Source: Microscilla marina ATCC 23134
GTDB taxonomy: Bacteria; Bacteroidota; Bacteroidia; Cytophagales; Microscillaceae
DNA length: 64,000 nt
Reading direction: 5' to 3'
Assembly: GCF_000169175.1 (NCBI RefSeq)
Contig: NZ_AAWS01000031.1
Span: 43,047 to 107,046, forward strand
Shown: one piece after another, positions 18,888 through 28,935 of the stretch
Layout of the letters: every line of letters begins with the position of its first letter
How positions within the stretch are numbered: the first letter of the stretch is position 1
The notes under the pieces: generated by a model
Databases searched by the model: none
Seen by the model: only the letters and a program-made list of their open reading frames with translations
Told to the model about the DNA's origin: nothing
Made by a program: the position numbers and the translations under genes

Positions 18888-20015
18888 ATGAAATTTTTCG
18901 ACCTGTTTTTTATAATTTTTCTACTTTCAAACCATTGGGTGCCGTCTTACTCCCAATCTTGCAATGCTTCAGTATCGGGTTTGCAAAACTGGAGTGCTTT
19001 GAGTTGGAGCTGTTCTGGTGGAGGTACTGCTCCTGTTGTTGATGGAAACACTTATGCAGAAGATGTAACCATTAATAGCCTAGGCTCTGGCGATATATTG
19101 ACAGCCAATGTAAGCGTAGTGATAGATGGTAACCTCAACATTAATGCTAGTGGAGGAGATCCTGCTTTTACAGTACCTGCCGGGGTTACTCTTCAGGTGA
19201 CTGGAAACCTCAATAGTGACAATAACAATGTACTGTATACTATAGAAGGAACCTTGATTGTAGATGGTACTTTTACAGTAAAAAACGGTAATCAGTTTGC
19301 TGGCAGTGGTGCTCTGCAAGGAGGAACATTGATTGTAAAAAATAATAATGAATGTGCAGGCACTTGCCCAACCATTACTTTTGCCAGTTGCTGCGAAAAC
19401 GCAGGGACAGATTGTTACCCACCAGGTTCACCCTCTCAGTTTTGCACCAACAATAGCCCCAGTGGGCTACCTGTAGAGTTATTATTTTTTGAAGCAAAAG
19501 TTCACCAGGCAAGTGTTTGGTTAAAGTGGGCAACTATTCAAGAAAGCAACAATCAACATTTTATAGTACAGTATAGCCAGGATTTATTTAATTGGCACAA
19601 CATAGATACCCTACCAGGGCAAGGCAACCATGTGGGCTTATGGCATTACAGCGTTGCCGATACACCCCGTGTCAACGGGCAGATGTATTACCGTTTACAA
19701 CAACAAGATATTGATGGCGCGATGGCTTATTCACCAGTAGTCGGAGTTTGGTTACGTGCCAATGTTATTCAACCAAAGGTATACCCCAACCCTGCTGTTG
19801 ACTACCTTCAGGTACAGCTCAGCGAAGCTTTGGGCAACGTACGTATCTATTTGATGAGTACGTTGGGAGTAGTAAAATGTCAGCAAACTGTCTCGACAGA
19901 CAACGCTGGTTTTTTGCTTGTAAGAATAAATCTGATAAATTTTTCTCCAGGAGTTTATGTATTAAGGGTTGTCACAAAACAGCAGACATTCCAGCAGAAG
20001 GTTGTAGTGAAATAG
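18888..20015 (+). CDS. Secreted T9SS cargo protein
   Basis: 375 residues with a signal peptide (MKFFDLFFIIFLLSNHWVPSYSQ). Residues 30-150 are a beta-solenoid-like stretch rich in G-N-L and T-L-x-V repeats (VTLQVTGNLNSDNNNVLYTIEGTLIVDG split over two turns). A Cys-rich segment (CAGTCP, CCENAGTDC) follows, then a domain starting LPVELLFFEAK with KWATIQESNNQHFIVQYS, typical of the module preceding Bacteroidota sorting domains. It ends with a type A sorting domain (VYPNPAVDYLQVQL ... FSPGVYVLRVV ... KVVVK). Likely displayed on the surface; ligand unknown. Confidence 0.85.
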   Translation: MKFFDLFFIIFLLSNHWVPSYSQSCNASVSGLQNWSALSWSCSGGGTAPVVDGNTYAEDVTINSLGSGDILTANVSVVIDGNLNINASGGDPAFTVPAGVTLQVTGNLNSDNNNVLYTIEGTLIVDGTFTVKNGNQFAGSGALQGGTLIVKNNNECAGTCPTITFASCCENAGTDCYPPGSPSQFCTNNSPSGLPVELLFFEAKVHQASVWLKWATIQESNNQHFIVQYSQDLFNWHNIDTLPGQGNHVGLWHYSVADTPRVNGQMYYRLQQQDIDGAMAYSPVVGVWLRANVIQPKVYPNPAVDYLQVQLSEALGNVRIYLMSTLGVVKCQQTVSTDNAGFLLVRINLINFSPGVYVLRVVTKQQTFQQKVVVK

Positions 20016-20120
20016 TTGATTTTCAATACTAAAGTTTGTAACTTTCCGATTGTTTATTATATATCTTTATAGAAAATACCATTGAGGTTAGTACAAAGTA
20101 CTTTTTTCAGGCTTACCTTA

Positions 20121-20534
20121 ATGAATCCCACAAAGTTAAAAATCATGCAAAGTTCAGACATTAATGCCACGCCTAAAAATACCATAGGTCGCCTGGCAAA
20201 AGATTGCTATCTTGCGGCTGCTTGCCAGCACGTAGGAGCCTCTGCCGAGGTATATGAGCATTTGACCATTATGAAAAATTTTCAGGAAGAACACCTGCCC
20301 AATGATAAAATAGGGCTGTTGTACCTGAAAACATACGATAAAGCCGCCCCCCAAATTGTGGAAAACATCAATGCCCACCCATCACAAAGCGCCATTTATG
20401 CCTTTATTTATCAAGTAATAGAGCAATGTGTAGATGCCATCAGAAAAGGTGCATTTGACGCTGCACATAGAGTATTGGTAAATATGATGCACAACATTCA
20501 GCTACGCTATGGCGTAGCCGAAAACATCATTTGA
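20121..20534 (+). CDS. CFI-box-like small protein
   Basis: The open frame begins at 20082; starts at 20121 and 20145 are more plausible because the first residues are not conserved-looking. The protein body matches the layout of CFI-box domains: an initial CYLAAACQHVGASAEVYEHL (family C-F-I-A-T-A), then MKNFQEEHL where the family has L-R-x-F-R-D-x-x-L, then GLLYLKTYDKAAPQIVENI where the family has a Y-x-x-x-S-P segment. No signal peptide or membrane helix, unlike many CFI-box proteins. Monocistronic, with a strong shared terminator after it. Function not known. Confidence 0.6.
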   Translation: MNPTKLKIMQSSDINATPKNTIGRLAKDCYLAAACQHVGASAEVYEHLTIMKNFQEEHLPNDKIGLLYLKTYDKAAPQIVENINAHPSQSAIYAFIYQVIEQCVDAIRKGAFDAAHRVLVNMMHNIQLRYGVAENII

Positions 20535-20552
20535 TTTTTGCCAGAAGATTAT

Positions 20553-20602
20553 AAAAAAACCGTGGGTTATTATCAATTCTGATAATAACCCACGGTTTTT
20601 TT
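20553..20602. terminator. Strong bidirectional terminator
   Basis: Perfect 23-bp inverted repeat with a 4-nt loop (core CCGTGGGTTATTATCA), A7 on one side and T7 on the other, between two convergent genes. Confidence 0.9.
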
Positions 20603-20622
20603 ATGCCGCAGCAATGTTTAGG

Positions 20623-21762
20623 TCATTCTTTGGGGCGAGGTGTGGGTATGAGCGGGGTTTCTGGGTGATTATCAGACTTGGCTAAAAAACGGCTGTAATA
20701 AGACCAAATCAGAAAGGTCATAGGCAAAGCAATGATCAATCCCAACAACCCAAGCAGTTTGCCCCATATAGACAACGAAAGCAGCATGACTGCCGGGTTT
20801 AGCCCAATGGCATCCCCCATTATCTTGGGAGTGAGCAGGGCATCTTGAATGAGTTGAACAATGGCAAAAATAGCTAATACCAACAGCATCATGATCCAGA
20901 AATTTTCTCCAGTGTCGAGCGAGTGTACCAGGGCAAACAGAGCGGCTGGGATAAACGCAATGTTTTGTAAGTAAGGCACCAGGTTGAGCAAGCCCACAAA
21001 CAACCCAAAAACCACCGCCATTGGTAAATCTATGATACTAAAGCCAATCGCAAATAATATTCCTACCAAAGACGCAATCACGGTTTGTGCTCTGAAGTAA
21101 CTTCCCATGGCTTTTTTAAAGTTTGTAGATACATCTTTGATAGTATGATGGTACTGTTCAGGCAACAAGTCAGTCCACTGAACCATAATTTTGTTGTAAT
21201 CAAGTAAAATAAACACCAGGTAAAGCAGAATAATGGCAAGCCCCATAATACTAAGCAGTAAGTGCAATACATTGTTGAACAAACCAATGACATTGGGCAA
21301 CACTTTTTTGGCGGCATCAATAGCCATATTGGCAAACTTATCGGTGTGAAAAAAATCACTGTTGAGCAGTGTGTTGACTTCTTTCCAAACGCTGGGAGGG
21401 ATGTACTCCTGGGCTTTCATGTCAAGCTGAGGATCTTGAGCAAGGCCTTTGACTATTTCTGCCATGTGGCTGATATCTTTGGTAACGAGTGGGATCAAAA
21501 TCAGCGCAAGCCCAGTGAGTAACCCAAATACTACTATCAGGCTAAGCAAAACTGAGATGACCCGGTTTCTTATCCGAACTTTTTCTTGCAGAAAAATTAC
21601 CAAAGGATTGATGAGATACGCCAGCAATGCTGCAATGGCAAAAGGAATCAATATATCGCTTAAGTATTGTAGTGCTTTAAAGAACCCCCAAATTACGGCC
21701 ACCCAGATGGCAGTTCTTATAACTCGGTCTATTGTAAAAGGTTTATTGCTAATAAGCGACAT
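20623..21762 (-). CDS. AI-2E family (PerM-type) membrane permease
   Basis: 379 residues with about eight hydrophobic helices in the family's arrangement: a first pair (about 12-52), IRNRVISVLLSLIVVFGL, a soluble region (100-155), GLAIILLYLVFILLDYNKIM, then FRAQTVIASLVGILFAIGFSIID, the conserved gating-like segment LVPYLQNIAFIPAALFAL, and PKIMGDAIGLNPAVMLLSLSIWG near the end. This last block is the AI-2E signature. The family includes quorum-signal exporters and Na+/H+ antiporters, so the substrate is not assignable. Downstream end shared with a terminator. Confidence 0.88.
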   Translation of the reverse strand: MSLISNKPFTIDRVIRTAIWVAVIWGFFKALQYLSDILIPFAIAALLAYLINPLVIFLQEKVRIRNRVISVLLSLIVVFGLLTGLALILIPLVTKDISHMAEIVKGLAQDPQLDMKAQEYIPPSVWKEVNTLLNSDFFHTDKFANMAIDAAKKVLPNVIGLFNNVLHLLLSIMGLAIILLYLVFILLDYNKIMVQWTDLLPEQYHHTIKDVSTNFKKAMGSYFRAQTVIASLVGILFAIGFSIIDLPMAVVFGLFVGLLNLVPYLQNIAFIPAALFALVHSLDTGENFWIMMLLVLAIFAIVQLIQDALLTPKIMGDAIGLNPAVMLLSLSIWGKLLGLLGLIIALPMTFLIWSYYSRFLAKSDNHPETPLIPTPRPKE

Positions 21763-21863
21763 GTGTGTATGGATTAATTTTGTTTTATTTGTTTTTAAAA
21801 TTAGTTATTACAGTATACTATACCAAACCGGAGGCAAACAATGAGGGAGGTTTGTCCAAAAAA

Positions 21864-22964
21864 CTAATGAATGGCGGTGTTGGGCAATTGCTGGGCAAGC
21901 AGCAGTTTTGTTTCGGTAGGTATTGGATTGCCCAACAGGGTGATACGTTTGAGTTGCTGGAGGTTGCCCATATCTTGGGGCAACTCCCGTAGTTGATTAG
22001 ACTGTACCAATAAGTGCTCAAGTTGGGGCAATTGTGTCAGGCTGGCAGGCAGTTGTTCTATAGAGTTATCGCCCAGGTCTAGCCGACGAAGTTTTTGCAA
22101 ATGGCCAATGGTTTCGGGCAGTTGCTTAAGCTTGTTTTCGCCCAGGTCTAGCAATGTAAGTTGGGTAAGTGTTCCAATGCTTTCGGGTAGTTGCTCAATG
22201 TTGTTGTAGTTGAGGTGCAACTCTTCCAGTTGGTGGAGTTGGGTAAGTGCCTCTGGAAAACCGACCAGCATGTTGTTCGATAATTTCAGCTTTTTCAGAT
22301 GTTTTAGTTGCCCTAACTGATCACTTACGCGGTGTATTCGGTTACGGCTCAGGTTGAGTTCTTCTATGCTGTGCCATCCCTCTATTACGTCTGTAACCAC
22401 CCTCAATTGATTGGCCGATAAATCCAACACTTTTAGTTGATTCAGTTGCTCTGCCTCACTGGGCAAGTGGTGCAAGTAGTTGTTGTTGAGGTAAAGCGTC
22501 TCTAGCTTTTTGAGGGCTCCAATGCCCTCAATAGTGCCCAAGTGGTTGAAATGGGCGTATAAATGCTTAAGTTGGTCTAATTGCCCAATGCCTTGCAAGT
22601 TAGTGAGCAAGTTGCTGTCTATGTGTAGGCGGTTGAGCTGCTTTAGTGTAGTAACCTCTGTTCCTAAGTGTTTCAAACGATTGTTATGCATTTTGAGTAC
22701 TTTGAGCTGTGCCAGGTGACAAAGTGCCCTGGGTGGCTCTTGGAGTTCAAGCGAATGAATGTTGAGGTCGCGTACAAAAAACAAAGGATCGATGAATTCG
22801 GCTTCCAGGCAGAGGTATTTTTTAAAAGTGGTATCAACAAGGTAGGGCAAAAAACCAAAAGGCACCTGCATGCCTTGGGCAAGTTGTACGCCTAGTCTTT
22901 GGTTACTTTCTTCGTCGTTGGTCAATAGTTGGCGCAAGTTTTCCAGCTCAGGGGTTAAGTTCAT
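21864..22964 (-). CDS. Leucine-rich repeat protein
   Basis: Start set at 22964 (MNLTPELENLRQLL), because upstream codons to 23045 add a Cys/aromatic-rich stretch unlike the other LRR starts here. Residues 8-36 are the same kind of N-terminal cap (LLTNDEESNQRLGVQLAQGM). From about 75 to 350 there are about thirteen LRRs, first irregular ones then canonical LP-type repeats (LTLLDLGENKLKQLPETIGH). Cytoplasmic by lack of signal peptide. It is separated from the eCIS-core protein gene, also on the minus strand, by a terminator, so it is transcribed separately. Confidence 0.88.
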   Translation of the reverse strand: MNLTPELENLRQLLTNDEESNQRLGVQLAQGMQVPFGFLPYLVDTTFKKYLCLEAEFIDPLFFVRDLNIHSLELQEPPRALCHLAQLKVLKMHNNRLKHLGTEVTTLKQLNRLHIDSNLLTNLQGIGQLDQLKHLYAHFNHLGTIEGIGALKKLETLYLNNNYLHHLPSEAEQLNQLKVLDLSANQLRVVTDVIEGWHSIEELNLSRNRIHRVSDQLGQLKHLKKLKLSNNMLVGFPEALTQLHQLEELHLNYNNIEQLPESIGTLTQLTLLDLGENKLKQLPETIGHLQKLRRLDLGDNSIEQLPASLTQLPQLEHLLVQSNQLRELPQDMGNLQQLKRITLLGNPIPTETKLLLAQQLPNTAIH

Positions 22965-23152
22965 AAGGCAACAATCAAAAAAAGAATAGTTTGTGAGTAG
23001 GTAGCAAGACCATCGCCCAAACCTATATATTATTCGAGCAATCAAAAAACTAAAATTATAAAAAGATCATAAAACAAGCGAAAACACCAAAACTATTTCA
23101 GCCATAAGGTGGGCGCTCACATTGGTTTTGTTAACAAAAAATCCCTTGCATA

Positions 23153-23185
23153 AAAAAACCTGTGGGGAACTCCCACAGGTTTTTT
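23153..23185 (-). terminator. Terminator of the giant protein gene
   Basis: Perfect 14-bp stem (AAAAAACCTGTGGG with its complement), 5-nt loop, T-run on both strands, 36 bases downstream of the minus-strand stop at 23221. Confidence 0.85.
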
Positions 23186-23220
23186 GTGTGTATTGTGTTT
23201 TTTGCCAACGTGTGCTTTTG

Positions 23221-26200
23221 TTATTCTTTGGTGTTGGTGCTTCTTTGTTCCAGTTGCATTACTGACCTATGAAAGGCAATGAACTCCTGAAAACTGGCGA
23301 AGTTAAATACGAAGCCATTCAAATTTATATTTAAAGTTGCATTATTGGCAAACGATGAACGATTCACGTTAGAAATACTGTTCTTGAGTTGATTAAACGA
23401 GTCTTGTCTGGTTATGAACATCATCATGAGAGTCATTTGGTTCCTTGATTGGTTTGGCATCTGATTGGACTGTTGAACCAATTGTGAATTATTTTGGGAA
23501 CCCTGCCCTTGTTGGTTAAAGAGACTGCCAAAAATATCATCATTGGAGTTGTTTTGTTGCCTCAAGCGGGCTAACAAGTTTTGCACAATATTTGGGGCGA
23601 GGTGTCCTAGATTAAATTGCCCCCTGTTAGACTGTCCTTGGTTATGTAATGTCACTTGACTATTATTGCGGTTAAGTGATGGAATGTTTTGTTGTGATTG
23701 TAAATGTTTGTTCAGCACTTGGCTCGAATGCTGTCGGTTACGGTTTAAAAACCTCATAGCCATGAGGGTTGACATCGACATCGGGTTGAGCAAGTTGGTC
23801 GAACCCTGATTGGGATTGATATTAGGTGATTTAGACTCTCTGGGCAAAAACAGTAAAAATTGGGGAGAGATAGATTGTTTTGATTGCTTATGATACCCTT
23901 CTTTGTCTTTTTGCCATTCTTCAAACTTTTTAGCGTGGTCTACTTTAGTATTCTCTAGCGTTTCGCCTTTAGGTTGGGCTTGGTCTTGCTTTTTGTGCCA
24001 GTCGTCCAAAGCATCAATTGTAGCTTCTTGGAGCCATTCATTTACCAACTTGACAAACCCAGTTTCATCTTCATTTTCTTTTTGTTGCAAATTCTCCCAT
24101 ATCCTAAACCTATGCAGGTTGTTGGGATCTTTGCTGAGGAGTTTTTGCATTTTGCTTTTAAAACGGTGTGCCTTATTTTTTCGTTTTTCACTGTATAGCT
24201 TGATAGCCTCCTCAGTGTATTTACCCAGCAAATTTACTTTTGTAGCCATGCGCAAAAACTCATTAATATCTTCTTCTAAACCTTCCCATTCCTTTTTATT
24301 TTCTTTGAGTAAAGATTGATTGTTTGAGTTCAGTAAGTCATCTTTTTGGGGCGAAAATGTTTTTTCGAGTTTAAGATAACTTTGATTAGTATCAATGTTT
24401 AACATATTGTTGGTTGGCTCTTCATCATTCAATTCATTCTCATCTTTGATCTCTGTTTCTATATCTATGTTTGTGTTATTCTTGTTAAGCCCCATAGGAG
24501 CTACCTTGTCTTGTTTGAGACGATTCCAAACTGCTTGGTAAAACAACTCCTTTAGCGAGTCTTCCAGTTCGCTGAGTACCCCTTCAGCGGCTTCATTCAC
24601 TGTATTTTCAGGGCTACTTTCGTTTTGCAAGGAGTTTTCATTATTCTTATTTTTTTCATATTCTTTGGTTTGTTCTTTAAAAATCTCCCGTAACTTTAGG
24701 TACTTTTCTGACAAGTGCTCGTTTTCGTTTTTATTTGAATCTTTATCCTTTTTTTCGTCTACTTCCCAATCGCGCACCCCCGTTTTTTTGGCTTCTTCTT
24801 CGTTAGGTTTGTAGGCAGGTTTATTTCCTTCGAGCAAATCTTTTCCTCCCAGCTGTAGAGTCTTGTCCACTTTCCAAGAGCCAAACCCTTTATTGTCTTT
24901 ATTACCTTGATCATACTCAGCAAGTAGTTTTCCTTCTCCCAGGTTCCACTTACCAAAGGTGTAAGAATAAAAAGGAAAGCGCATGCCCAATAGTTTAAAC
25001 AATAACCTGCCTCCTAGCTCTAGGTTTACATCAAACCCGGTGTCAAAGTACATCTCCAAGTTTTTATCTAGTTCAAGCTTTTTGTTGTGGGCACTATAAG
25101 CTACTCCAAAGTTCAGCATAACTTTAGCGTGTGTATCTATACCCAATGCGGCAAATAGCTCACCTGCTACCGACGCCAGGTAGCCCTGACCAATTTCAGC
25201 CCCCAAGTGGGCATCCAGTTTAAGCAAAGCCTGGAGATCGGCTTCTCCCTCTATCTGAAAGCTTGTTTTTTGTTTGTTTGAAGCACCTTTGTTGTAAGTA
25301 GCGGCCAGCCTGGCCAAGAGCGACATGTCCAGGCTTACCTCAATGCCTCCGTAAATGCTGGCAGCCCCAGCGGCGGCAGGAATGGGCACGTTTATATCTA
25401 TGGCAAACAAGTCTAAGCTCTTTTTGATGTGTCCCCCCAGATAAGCCTTGGGGTCTTCCTGTCTTTCGTCATCGTCATTGCCAAAGTCTACCTCCAGCAC
25501 AAAGCCCATTAGCTCTCCCCTAAACTTCTGGAAGGTGAGGTCATGCGTGTCATAAGTAAAACCTTTGGGCGAAATCGTCACCCCAGAAAGTTTGGCACTT
25601 GCCTTTACCTTGGCCATTTTTTGGATTGTTTGTACTATTTGATTACCTCCAAACAGTTTTTCCAGACTTTTATTATTGTTCTGGTTGTAGTTATCCAGGC
25701 TCAAAAGAATACTTTTTGCAGTGAGTGCCTGTTGGTTTAAGTCCAGGTTTACCCCATTAAAGTTTACCCCAATGCCAGCGGCTTTAGCCGCCAAACCATC
25801 TACCGACACAGTCCATGGATTTTGGGGTGAGTTTTGCCCATCGTATTTCAGTTTTGCGCCTTGTGCCGAAAACTCAACCCCTTGTACTTTGGAGGAGATG
25901 CTGCTTTTAAGGAGCAAATAGGCTCCCTTGTTGCTGTCTATGGCTACTTTTGCCTGACCTGCGTCCAGTACCAATAAGTTATTGAGAATATGTATAGGTT
26001 TATTGACATCTAAAGACAGTGCACCCACAAAGTGATGGCTACCTCCCGATTTTTCGGCAATGAGCTCAAGGTTTCCGTTTATTTGTCCTCCGCCTACTGT
26101 CAACATAGCCCCTATTTGGGCTTTGCCCTGCCAGCTGGCAGTGGAGTTTCGGCTGTTGTAGTTAAAGTCTAGCTTGCCCCCTGCTTTTTGGAGTGGGCCT

Positions 26201-28935
26201 TTTGGTTTGGCGCTTGCATCGGCTTGTAGAGTGAGCATCCACGCATTGGTCTTGCTGTCAAATGATCCACCTACTTTTAGACTGTCTACCGTCAATACTC
26301 CGGGTACAATGTCAAAAGCTTGTCCGCTATTAGCCTCTAACTCTCCCTTATATTTGCCGTTGCCAAGTGCTATGGAGGCAGTAAAGTTGACCGCATCTCC
26401 TTCACCAGGGATGATGACCTTTCCGGTGATTTTGTTCACCTTCAAATACCACCCCCCCTTATTACCTGCGTAGCCCAGAGTAGCATTGGTGGCGTTTACT
26501 TCTAACACCGAGGTATCCAGGTTTACCCCTCCTGCTATCTCACCTGAAATTCCTTTTTTGCTAATGCTAAATGCGGCCTCGTTGAGGTTTACGCCCAAGG
26601 TGCCCGGAATCAGTTCTATGCCTATGCCCCCTTTAGCCTTTAGGGTAAATTTTCCTTTGTTGAAATTTCCTTTTTGGTTTAACCCAAACTCAATCATTCC
26701 GGTGACATCTTCACCCCCAATATGGGCCGAAGCCTCAGTCTTGAAGGTAAAGCCTGTTTGTCTATCCCATTCTGCCGATACTTCATTCAGGTTAAGGTCA
26801 CCATCTTTGCCAAAAAATACATCCTTGAGCACCAAGCTCATTTTGTTTATTCCATTATTATTAATGGCTATCTTTTCTACTGATGCTTCTCCTATGCCAA
26901 ATGCACCTTCGAAATTAAGGTCTTCTGAAATTTTAATACGCCCATTGTTTTTGTAAACAAAGCCTTGTTTCCAGTCAATGGCGGCTTCATGCGTATTAGA
27001 GGTAAAGAGTTCCTTACCAAAAAGCTTGAAACCCATGCCAAACCCTATGGCAAGCCCGCCTTTCTCTACCATTTTGTTTTGGTTTTTACTATGCTCTTCC
27101 CACTTGGCTAGGTTTATACGTTGAATGTCGAGCCAAAAAGCCGTATCTTTTGGTCCTTTGCCATGTGTATGCAACAAGGAAGAAATCTGTTTGTTATTTT
27201 CTTTGCTTTCGCTTTCTTTTTTAGGTTGCGATTGTTGTTGACCCAGCAAGGCTATGCCAGTTCCTACGGCAGCAGTGAGTAAGCCTCCTCCCGCCAGGTA
27301 GTGCGCATTTTTGGAGCCCAACACGCCCAGGGTGCCCGCAAGCATCGACAGTCCAATGGCACCTGTTCCCGACAAAGCAGTCATTTTTCCTACGGTTTTT
27401 TTGTTAAGGTTTTCTAGTTTAAGGTTTTCAAAACTCAGATCCTCTACCAACCATGCACCCAAAGAACTTGCCTCTATACCAAACTTTTGTTGCACTTGTT
27501 CCCAGGCTTTGTCGTAAGCTGTTTGCGTATTCAGATTAGCTAGCGGGTTGTTGTTTTCTTTTTCATTGTCGGTTTTAGATTCAGACTTGCTTTTGGTTTT
27601 TGACTTGCTATACGTTTGATCCTCGAAGTGACTGTTCTGGAAGTTCAGGTTTTTACTTGAGTTAGTATTGGGTTCATTCTCGTTAGTCTCTGTGTTAAAA
27701 AATTGTAAGGCAAACTCTATGCATTTGATTGCTTTATTTACCTTTTCCGCAAAAGGAGTGAGCATAGTCATGGCACGATCCAGGGCGGTATTGCTGGGAG
27801 TCAGACCTTTTTTGTTGCTTTCATTATTTTCTTTGTTGTTGCCAGTGGCGATTTCCTCTAGCCCCAGTTTTTGATTAAACTTTTTCTGTGACAAATTCCC
27901 TCCGTAAAACCACCTCAGGCTGTAGTAAAAAAAGTCACTCACAATATACTCTAGTAACACCACTGCTACAGGGTGGTCTTTTTGAATATTGGCTGCTCTA
28001 TTGTAGGCGCCTGTCAGCTTACTTACATATTTTGTCCATTGTGTCAGGGTTTTTATTATTTCCTGATGGCTTTGAATCATCGCCATCATACCTTGCAGTT
28101 TTGCCAACACATTGCATTCTTTTAGCGCAAATACCAATAACTCGTCTACTCCATTTGCCAGCCCTACTACACCCAAGTATTGTTTAGAAAGTTGAGCAAT
28201 GATTTGTTTGCCTAGTTCACCCTTGTTAGCTCCTCGCATCAGGTCAAAGGTAGCAAACTGCATGACTTGCCCTGCACTATGGGCTTCCATGAGTTGTTGG
28301 TATTTGCCTGTAGACAATAAGTGGGGCGTTTGTGCTTGTTTGCCCCACCGTTGGGCTTCTTCTTCTAATAGAGGGTCGTTGTTGAGTACCTTGCCCAAAC
28401 CCGGCAACGTGGCGTTGGGTTGTACCTTGCCTAAGCGTTGCTGGGCAATGTGGGCGGCTTCTTCGGGTAGTTTGTGGTGGGCTTGGGGTCCCAGGTGAAT
28501 TTCTTGACCGTTTTTGGCCAATGCCTGGGCTCCATACTGGGCAGGTTCGGCAGAATTTTCTTTAACAATGGTTCCTTCCAGGCTTACCCCACTCAGGTGT
28601 TCCAGGTTGTGAGCCAATGTAGTGGGTAGTTCGCTTTTGTGTGGTTTGTCATAGGCGCGCCTACGTTCAATGGGGCGCTGTTTTGCTTTGAAAGGTGAGT
28701 ATTTTGCTTTGATGGGTTGTTGTGTTGTTTTGATAGGTCCCAGCTTTCTTTGTGTGGTGGCGTAAGCAGAGGTTTCGCCAGAGGGAGGAGGAGACGAGGT
28801 TTGTTCCTGTGTGTTTCCGTCGGCATATTGCCAAATAGGGGATTGATTTTTACTTTTAGGCTGGCTTTGCTTTTTGGGTAAGGCTTGTTGGTTTTGATTC
28901 TGAGATTCAGACTCAGGATTGATTTTTTCCTGCAT
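23221..28935 (-). CDS. Giant protein with degenerate eCIS-core (DUF4157-like) domain
   Basis: 1904 residues, no signal peptide. Residues 1-100 are a basic Q/K/P-rich leader. Residues 103-202 match the eCIS-core domain layout: LPTTLAHNLEHLSGVSLE, GAQALAKNGQEIHLGP, LPEEAAHIAQQRLGKVQP, then NDPLLEEEAQRWGKQA. The metal-binding HExxH helix of the family is replaced by EEAAH. A helical part (210-480) and two hydrophobic stretches near 545-600 follow. Residues about 640-1450 are repetitive beta-rich sequence with recurring G-x-(L/V)-x-G-x-L and 'LNEA(A/S)FS' elements. Next is a charged coiled-coil region (1470-1720), and a long N/Q-rich tail (1740-1860). Proteins with this core are usually cargo or accessory parts of extracellular contractile injection systems; no tube, sheath or baseplate gene lies nearby. 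Own terminator; role is inferred only. Confidence 0.65.
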   Translation of the reverse strand: MQEKINPESESQNQNQQALPKKQSQPKSKNQSPIWQYADGNTQEQTSSPPPSGETSAYATTQRKLGPIKTTQQPIKAKYSPFKAKQRPIERRRAYDKPHKSELPTTLAHNLEHLSGVSLEGTIVKENSAEPAQYGAQALAKNGQEIHLGPQAHHKLPEEAAHIAQQRLGKVQPNATLPGLGKVLNNDPLLEEEAQRWGKQAQTPHLLSTGKYQQLMEAHSAGQVMQFATFDLMRGANKGELGKQIIAQLSKQYLGVVGLANGVDELLVFALKECNVLAKLQGMMAMIQSHQEIIKTLTQWTKYVSKLTGAYNRAANIQKDHPVAVVLLEYIVSDFFYYSLRWFYGGNLSQKKFNQKLGLEEIATGNNKENNESNKKGLTPSNTALDRAMTMLTPFAEKVNKAIKCIEFALQFFNTETNENEPNTNSSKNLNFQNSHFEDQTYSKSKTKSKSESKTDNEKENNNPLANLNTQTAYDKAWEQVQQKFGIEASSLGAWLVEDLSFENLKLENLNKKTVGKMTALSGTGAIGLSMLAGTLGVLGSKNAHYLAGGGLLTAAVGTGIALLGQQQSQPKKESESKENNKQISSLLHTHGKGPKDTAFWLDIQRINLAKWEEHSKNQNKMVEKGGLAIGFGMGFKLFGKELFTSNTHEAAIDWKQGFVYKNNGRIKISEDLNFEGAFGIGEASVEKIAINNNGINKMSLVLKDVFFGKDGDLNLNEVSAEWDRQTGFTFKTEASAHIGGEDVTGMIEFGLNQKGNFNKGKFTLKAKGGIGIELIPGTLGVNLNEAAFSISKKGISGEIAGGVNLDTSVLEVNATNATLGYAGNKGGWYLKVNKITGKVIIPGEGDAVNFTASIALGNGKYKGELEANSGQAFDIVPGVLTVDSLKVGGSFDSKTNAWMLTLQADASAKPKGPLQKAGGKLDFNYNSRNSTASWQGKAQIGAMLTVGGGQINGNLELIAEKSGGSHHFVGALSLDVNKPIHILNNLLVLDAGQAKVAIDSNKGAYLLLKSSISSKVQGVEFSAQGAKLKYDGQNSPQNPWTVSVDGLAAKAAGIGVNFNGVNLDLNQQALTAKSILLSLDNYNQNNNKSLEKLFGGNQIVQTIQKMAKVKASAKLSGVTISPKGFTYDTHDLTFQKFRGELMGFVLEVDFGNDDDERQEDPKAYLGGHIKKSLDLFAIDINVPIPAAAGAASIYGGIEVSLDMSLLARLAATYNKGASNKQKTSFQIEGEADLQALLKLDAHLGAEIGQGYLASVAGELFAALGIDTHAKVMLNFGVAYSAHNKKLELDKNLEMYFDTGFDVNLELGGRLLFKLLGMRFPFYSYTFGKWNLGEGKLLAEYDQGNKDNKGFGSWKVDKTLQLGGKDLLEGNKPAYKPNEEEAKKTGVRDWEVDEKKDKDSNKNENEHLSEKYLKLREIFKEQTKEYEKNKNNENSLQNESSPENTVNEAAEGVLSELEDSLKELFYQAVWNRLKQDKVAPMGLNKNNTNIDIETEIKDENELNDEEPTNNMLNIDTNQSYLKLEKTFSPQKDDLLNSNNQSLLKENKKEWEGLEEDINEFLRMATKVNLLGKYTEEAIKLYSEKRKNKAHRFKSKMQKLLSKDPNNLHRFRIWENLQQKENEDETGFVKLVNEWLQEATIDALDDWHKKQDQAQPKGETLENTKVDHAKKFEEWQKDKEGYHKQSKQSISPQFLLFLPRESKSPNINPNQGSTNLLNPMSMSTLMAMRFLNRNRQHSSQVLNKHLQSQQNIPSLNRNNSQVTLHNQGQSNRGQFNLGHLAPNIVQNLLARLRQQNNSNDDIFGSLFNQQGQGSQNNSQLVQQSNQMPNQSRNQMTLMMMFITRQDSFNQLKNSISNVNRSSFANNATLNINLNGFVFNFASFQEFIAFHRSVMQLEQRSTNTKE

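Noticed and set aside
23903..28498. Series of open frames on the plus strand opposite the giant gene
   Set aside because: They have Ser/Phe/Leu-rich compositions typical of antisense shadows, while the minus strand encodes one continuous protein with recognisable domains.
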